Assembly: GCF_008923365.1 (NCBI RefSeq)
Contig: NZ_WBMR01000004.1
Span: 54,592 to 118,591, forward strand
Direction of reading: 5' to 3'
DNA: 64,000 nt
Origin: Actinomadura montaniterrae
GTDB lineage: Bacteria; Actinomycetota; Actinomycetes; Streptosporangiales; Streptosporangiaceae
Shown: positions 61,034 to 64,000 of the stretch, in pieces
How positions within the stretch are numbered: the first letter of the stretch is position 1
Layout of the letters: every line of letters begins with the position of its first letter
Notes under the pieces: model-generated
The model's database searches: none
What the model was told of the DNA's origin: nothing
Seen by the model: only the letters and a program-made list of their open reading frames with translations
Translations under genes and position numbers: made by a program

Positions 61034-62313
61034 CCGAACAGTACATCGAACGCGACCGCACGCTTCTCGACGCCCGCCGCGACGTCTGGGACCCCGTCCC
61101 CGTCCCGGCGGAACCCGGCGACGCCGACGCCTCCTGGTCGCGGCTGTCGGAGCAGGAGCGCCGGACGCGCGCCTTGGCCCGCGATCTCGCCGAGACCGAG
61201 CTGAGGCCCTACGCCGCCCACTGGGACGAGAGCGAGGAATTCCCGGAGCGGTCGCTGGCCGCCGCCCGCGAGGCCGGGCTGCTCGGACTGACCGTCCCCA
61301 CCGAGTACGGGGGCCAGGGGCGCGGCCTGTTCGAGGGATGCCTGGTCGTGGAGGAGCTGGCCCGCGTGTGCACGTCCAGCGCCATGGCCGTGCAGCCCTT
61401 TCTCAACGGACCCTGGCGCGCGATCCACGTGCTCGGGAACGACGCGCAGCGCGAGCGGCTCCTGCCCGGCGTCGCCGCGGGCACCCGGCACTTCGCCATC
61501 GCCATGAGCGAGCCGGGCGCCGGGACCGCCGGCACGGACCTGCGGGCCGAGCTGCGCCCGGACGGGTCGGGTTTCCGCCTGCACGGTGACAAGAGCTGGG
61601 TGACCGGCGGCCGGGAGGCCGACACCATCATCGTCTTCTGCCGGGCGCCCGGCACGGTGGGCCCCTACGGCATCGGGGCCGTGCTGATCGAGGGGCGTCC
61701 GGACGGCATGGCCGAACCCCACGTCGACCCTAAGATGGGCATCCGCGGCGTCGCCGAGTGCACGCTGCGCTTCGACGGCGTCCGCATCGAGCCGCAGGAC
61801 GTGCTGGTGATGCCCGAACCGGACTCCAAGCGCGGCGCCGAGATCCTGGTGAACCAGTTCAACCCGGAGCGGTGCGGCAACGCCGCCATGTGCACCGGCA
61901 TCGCGCAGGGCGCCCTGGACGCCAGCGTGAGCCACCTCAAGCAGCGCCGCCAGTTCGACCGGCCGCTCGCCGACTTCCAGGGCCTCCAGTGGATGATCGC
62001 CGACATGGCCCTGGACGTGGAGGTCGCGCGAACCCTCGTCTGGCGCGCCGCCCGCGCGAACACCGACGGCTTCCCGCCGCAGCGCGAGACGGTAATGGCC
62101 AAGCTGTACTCCAGCGAGATGGTCCAGCGCGTCACCAACCAGGCGATCCAGCTGCACGGCGCCCGCGGCTACTCGCGCAGGTGGCCGCTCGAGCGGTTCT
62201 TCCGCGACGGGCGCGGCCTGTCCATGGGCGGCGGGACCACCGAGGTGATGCGCAACATGCTCGCCTCCATCGTCTTGGACCGCCGCGTCAGCCAGCGGAT
62301 CCCGACCTCATGA
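61030..62313 (+). CDS. Acyl-CoA dehydrogenase (first of a tandem pair)
   Basis: GTG 61030 overlaps the ligase stop, giving 427 residues. AIAMSEPGAGTAGTDLRAEL, DKSWVTGGREADTIIVF and QLHGARGYSRRWPLERFFRDGRGL are FAD and substrate segments. The common Glu place is Gly (SMGGGTTEV). The next gene encodes a second, diverged acyl-CoA dehydrogenase; such adjacent unlike pairs form heteromeric enzymes in steroid and related catabolism. Confidence 0.9.
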   Translation: MTEQYIERDRTLLDARRDVWDPVPVPAEPGDADASWSRLSEQERRTRALARDLAETELRPYAAHWDESEEFPERSLAAAREAGLLGLTVPTEYGGQGRGLFEGCLVVEELARVCTSSAMAVQPFLNGPWRAIHVLGNDAQRERLLPGVAAGTRHFAIAMSEPGAGTAGTDLRAELRPDGSGFRLHGDKSWVTGGREADTIIVFCRAPGTVGPYGIGAVLIEGRPDGMAEPHVDPKMGIRGVAECTLRFDGVRIEPQDVLVMPEPDSKRGAEILVNQFNPERCGNAAMCTGIAQGALDASVSHLKQRRQFDRPLADFQGLQWMIADMALDVEVARTLVWRAARANTDGFPPQRETVMAKLYSSEMVQRVTNQAIQLHGARGYSRRWPLERFFRDGRGLSMGGGTTEVMRNMLASIVLDRRVSQRIPTS

Positions 62314-63527
62314 GCACGCCCGTCGAGGAGTTCCGCGCGCTCCTGGAGGAACGCCTGCCGGCCGGATGGGCCGAGGCGGTGCGCGACGGCGACACCGCGC
62401 GCGTGGAGGAGTACGCCGCCTCCGAGCACGGGGCGTCCGCCGTGCGGACGGTCGCCGAGAACGGCTGGCTCACCCCCGAGTGGCCGCCGGAGTACGGCGG
62501 GCGGGGACTCGCCGCCGACGACGCCGTCGAGATCCGCCGCGAGCTGCGGCGCTGGCTCATCGGCGACGTGTCCAGCGCCATCGGCACCGCCTGGGTCGGC
62601 CCGACCATCCTGCGGTTCGGTGGCGCGGAGCTCAAGCGGCGGCTGCTCCCGTCGATCGCCCGCAACGAGGCGCTGTGGTGCCAGCTGTTCAGCGAGCCCG
62701 AGGCGGGCTCCGACCTCGCCGCCGTCCGCACCCGGGCGGTGCGCGAGGGGGACGGCTGGGTGCTGGAAGGCACCAAGATCTGGACGAGCCGCGCCGACCG
62801 CGCCTCCTGGGGCCTCGCCCTCGTGCGCACCGATCCGGACGCGACCAAGCACGCCGGCCTGACCTGCTTCTGCGTGGACATGTCCGCGCCCGGCGTCACG
62901 ATCAGCCCGATCCGCCAGATGACGGGCGACCACGAGTTCTTCGAGGTGCGCCTGGACCGCTGCGCCGTCCCCGACGCGCAGCGGCTGGGCGAGCCCGGCA
63001 CCGGCTGGGAGGTCGTCCGGACGGTGCTGTCCTTCGAGCGCCGAGCCGGGTCGGGAGTCGGCGCGGCGCCGCCCGGCTCGGTCGTCGGCCGCGGCGTCGA
63101 CGAGCTGATCGAGCACTACCGCGGCCGGCTGGACCCCGTCCAGGCCGACGAGGCCGTCCAGATCCTCATTGAGAGCCGCCTGGTGGAGCTCAACAATCGG
63201 CGAATGGCGGTGGAGCGCGCCGCCGGGCGCGTCCCGCCGGAAGGACCCTTCAACAAGATCCTCCAGGCCGAGCACACCCAGCGCCTCCAGCGGGCCTTCG
63301 TCGACTTCGGCGGGCTGGGCGCCGTCGCCCACCCTTCGGAAGACTCATGGGCGGGCTCCAACCGGTGGGCGTTCCTGCGGGTGCAGGCCAAGACCATCGC
63401 CGGCGGCACGTCCGAGGTGCTGCGCAACCAGGTCGCCGAGCGCGCGCTCGGCCTCCCGCGCGATCCCGACCCGAGCCGCTCGCTGCCCTGGAAGGACGTC
63501 GCCGGCGGGGGAGGGGAGCGGCGATGA
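62310..63527 (+). CDS. Acyl-CoA dehydrogenase (second of a tandem pair)
   Basis: A 405-residue protein. QLFSEPEAGSDLAAVRTRA and EGTKIWTSRADRASWGLALV mark the family, and IAGGTSEVLRNQVAERALGLPRDP is the actinobacterial FadE-type ending. It is clearly diverged from the paralogue upstream (61030), consistent with a heteromeric pair. Its start overlaps the previous stop by 4 bases and its own stop overlaps the next start. Confidence 0.9.
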   Translation: MSTPVEEFRALLEERLPAGWAEAVRDGDTARVEEYAASEHGASAVRTVAENGWLTPEWPPEYGGRGLAADDAVEIRRELRRWLIGDVSSAIGTAWVGPTILRFGGAELKRRLLPSIARNEALWCQLFSEPEAGSDLAAVRTRAVREGDGWVLEGTKIWTSRADRASWGLALVRTDPDATKHAGLTCFCVDMSAPGVTISPIRQMTGDHEFFEVRLDRCAVPDAQRLGEPGTGWEVVRTVLSFERRAGSGVGAAPPGSVVGRGVDELIEHYRGRLDPVQADEAVQILIESRLVELNNRRMAVERAAGRVPPEGPFNKILQAEHTQRLQRAFVDFGGLGAVAHPSEDSWAGSNRWAFLRVQAKTIAGGTSEVLRNQVAERALGLPRDPDPSRSLPWKDVAGGGGERR

Positions 63528-64000
63528 GGCTCAGGCTGTGCGTCAACTGGCTCCCCTTGGACCGGGAACTGACCAGGTCCCTCGCGAGCCGCATCGAGCG
63601 CCGCGGACTGTGGGGGCTGGGCATCGGCGACTCGCCGAACTACGGCGAGCTGTACGCCGCGTGCGCCGACGCCGCCTCGGCGACGAACGCCCTCACCGTC
63701 CTCACCAGCGTCACCAACCCGGTGACCCGGCACGTGTCGGTGCACGCCTGCGCGGCGCGGACGTTCGGCGAACGCCTCGTCATCGGCATGGGGCGGGGTG
63801 ACTCCGCCGTCCGCACGTTCGGCCTCGCACCCGCCTCCCTCGACCATCTGGAGCGGACCCTGCGGGAGATCCGCGACGCCTCCCCGGCCACGCCGCTGCT
63901 GGTCGCGGCCGGAGGGCCGAAGGCCGCGGCGGTCGCGGGACGCGCCGCCGACGGCGTCATCTGCGGCGCCGGCCGCGACCCGCTGACGCTGCGCGCCCTG
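63524..64000 (+). CDS. LLM-class flavin-dependent oxidoreductase, 5' part, cut by window edge
   Basis: ATG 63524 with GAGGGGAGCG upstream starts a frame that is still open at base 64000, so 159 residues are visible. The opening LGIGDSPNYGELYAACADAA, then TNALTVLTSVTNPVTRHVSVHA, ERLVIGMGRGDSAVR and VAGRAADGVICGAG are those of luciferase-like (bacterial luciferase fold, often F420- or FMN-dependent) oxidoreductases. It is the last visible gene of the third unit and overlaps the acyl-CoA dehydrogenase stop by 4 bases. Confidence 0.88.
   Translation, partial: MRLRLCVNWLPLDRELTRSLASRIERRGLWGLGIGDSPNYGELYAACADAASATNALTVLTSVTNPVTRHVSVHACAARTFGERLVIGMGRGDSAVRTFGLAPASLDHLERTLREIRDASPATPLLVAAGGPKAAAVAGRAADGVICGAGRDPLTLRAL

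Overview
The window is very GC-rich, uses GTG starts freely and packs genes with 4-base ATGA/GTGA overlaps. It also carries Scr1-type regulators, DUF6879 and DUF4913 proteins, an SCO6880-type conjugation operon and an FxLD-class lanthipeptide locus. Together these point to a filamentous actinomycete, perhaps the Streptosporangiales/Thermomonosporaceae or Streptomyces side; the genus is my guess. No rRNA, tRNA or CRISPR array was found.

Region 1 (1-12.5 kb) holds small regulatory genes and a class I lanthipeptide cluster. The precursor (4623-4799, missing from simple long-ORF lists) has the FDLD leader motif and a Ser/Thr/Cys-rich core starting Thr-Asp-Asp-Gly. It is followed by a full-length LanB dehydratase, a LanC cyclase, and a protein joining a SpaB_C-like domain to a protein-isoaspartate-type methyltransferase. 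The last gene predicts an aspartate-derived (isoAsp) change on top of the lanthionine rings. No transporter or protease is visible.

Region 2 (12.4-32.4 kb) is a conjugation or integrative-element module. A long leftward operon carries a VirB2-like small membrane protein, a VirB8-like candidate, a polytopic membrane protein, an SCO6880-family protein, a VirB4-like ATPase, a TraG/VirD4-like coupling ATPase, a DUF4913 protein and a set of tandem paralogues of unknown function. Rightward from the divergent promoter are an HTH protein, a transglycosylase/NlpC-P60 wall hydrolase, and a PAPS-reductase-like gene. That last gene has been cut in two by a 3.84-kb transposon with two tyrosine recombinases (Tn554-like layout). 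The first gene of the leftward operon appears frameshifted.

Region 3 (32.4-37.3 kb) has a large KAP-family P-loop NTPase of lower GC, possibly defensive, bounded by hairpins and followed by a decayed IS110-like fragment.

Region 4 (37.3-44.2 kb) encodes a non-phosphorylating sugar-acid pathway under a divergent IclR regulator: sugar dehydrogenase, SMP-30 lactonase, IlvD/Edd dehydratase, two SDRs and an FAH-family hydrolase. This matches the L-fucose/L-rhamnose-type route ending in pyruvate and lactate.

Region 5 (44.3-64 kb) is a CoA-ester catabolic locus in three transcription units. A leftward unit encodes a complete beta-oxidation set (acyl-CoA dehydrogenase, thiolase, SDR, enoyl-CoA hydratase). 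A rightward unit encodes alcohol and aldehyde dehydrogenases, a five-gene branched-chain-amino-acid-type ABC importer, an SDR, a DUF35 protein and an SCP-x-type thiolase. A third unit encodes an enoyl-CoA hydratase, an NDP-forming acyl-CoA ligase, two acyl-CoA dehydrogenases and a truncated luciferase-like oxidoreductase. Three copies of a related 23-bp palindromic site sit in the two promoter regions, suggesting one regulator, not encoded in the window, controls all three units.
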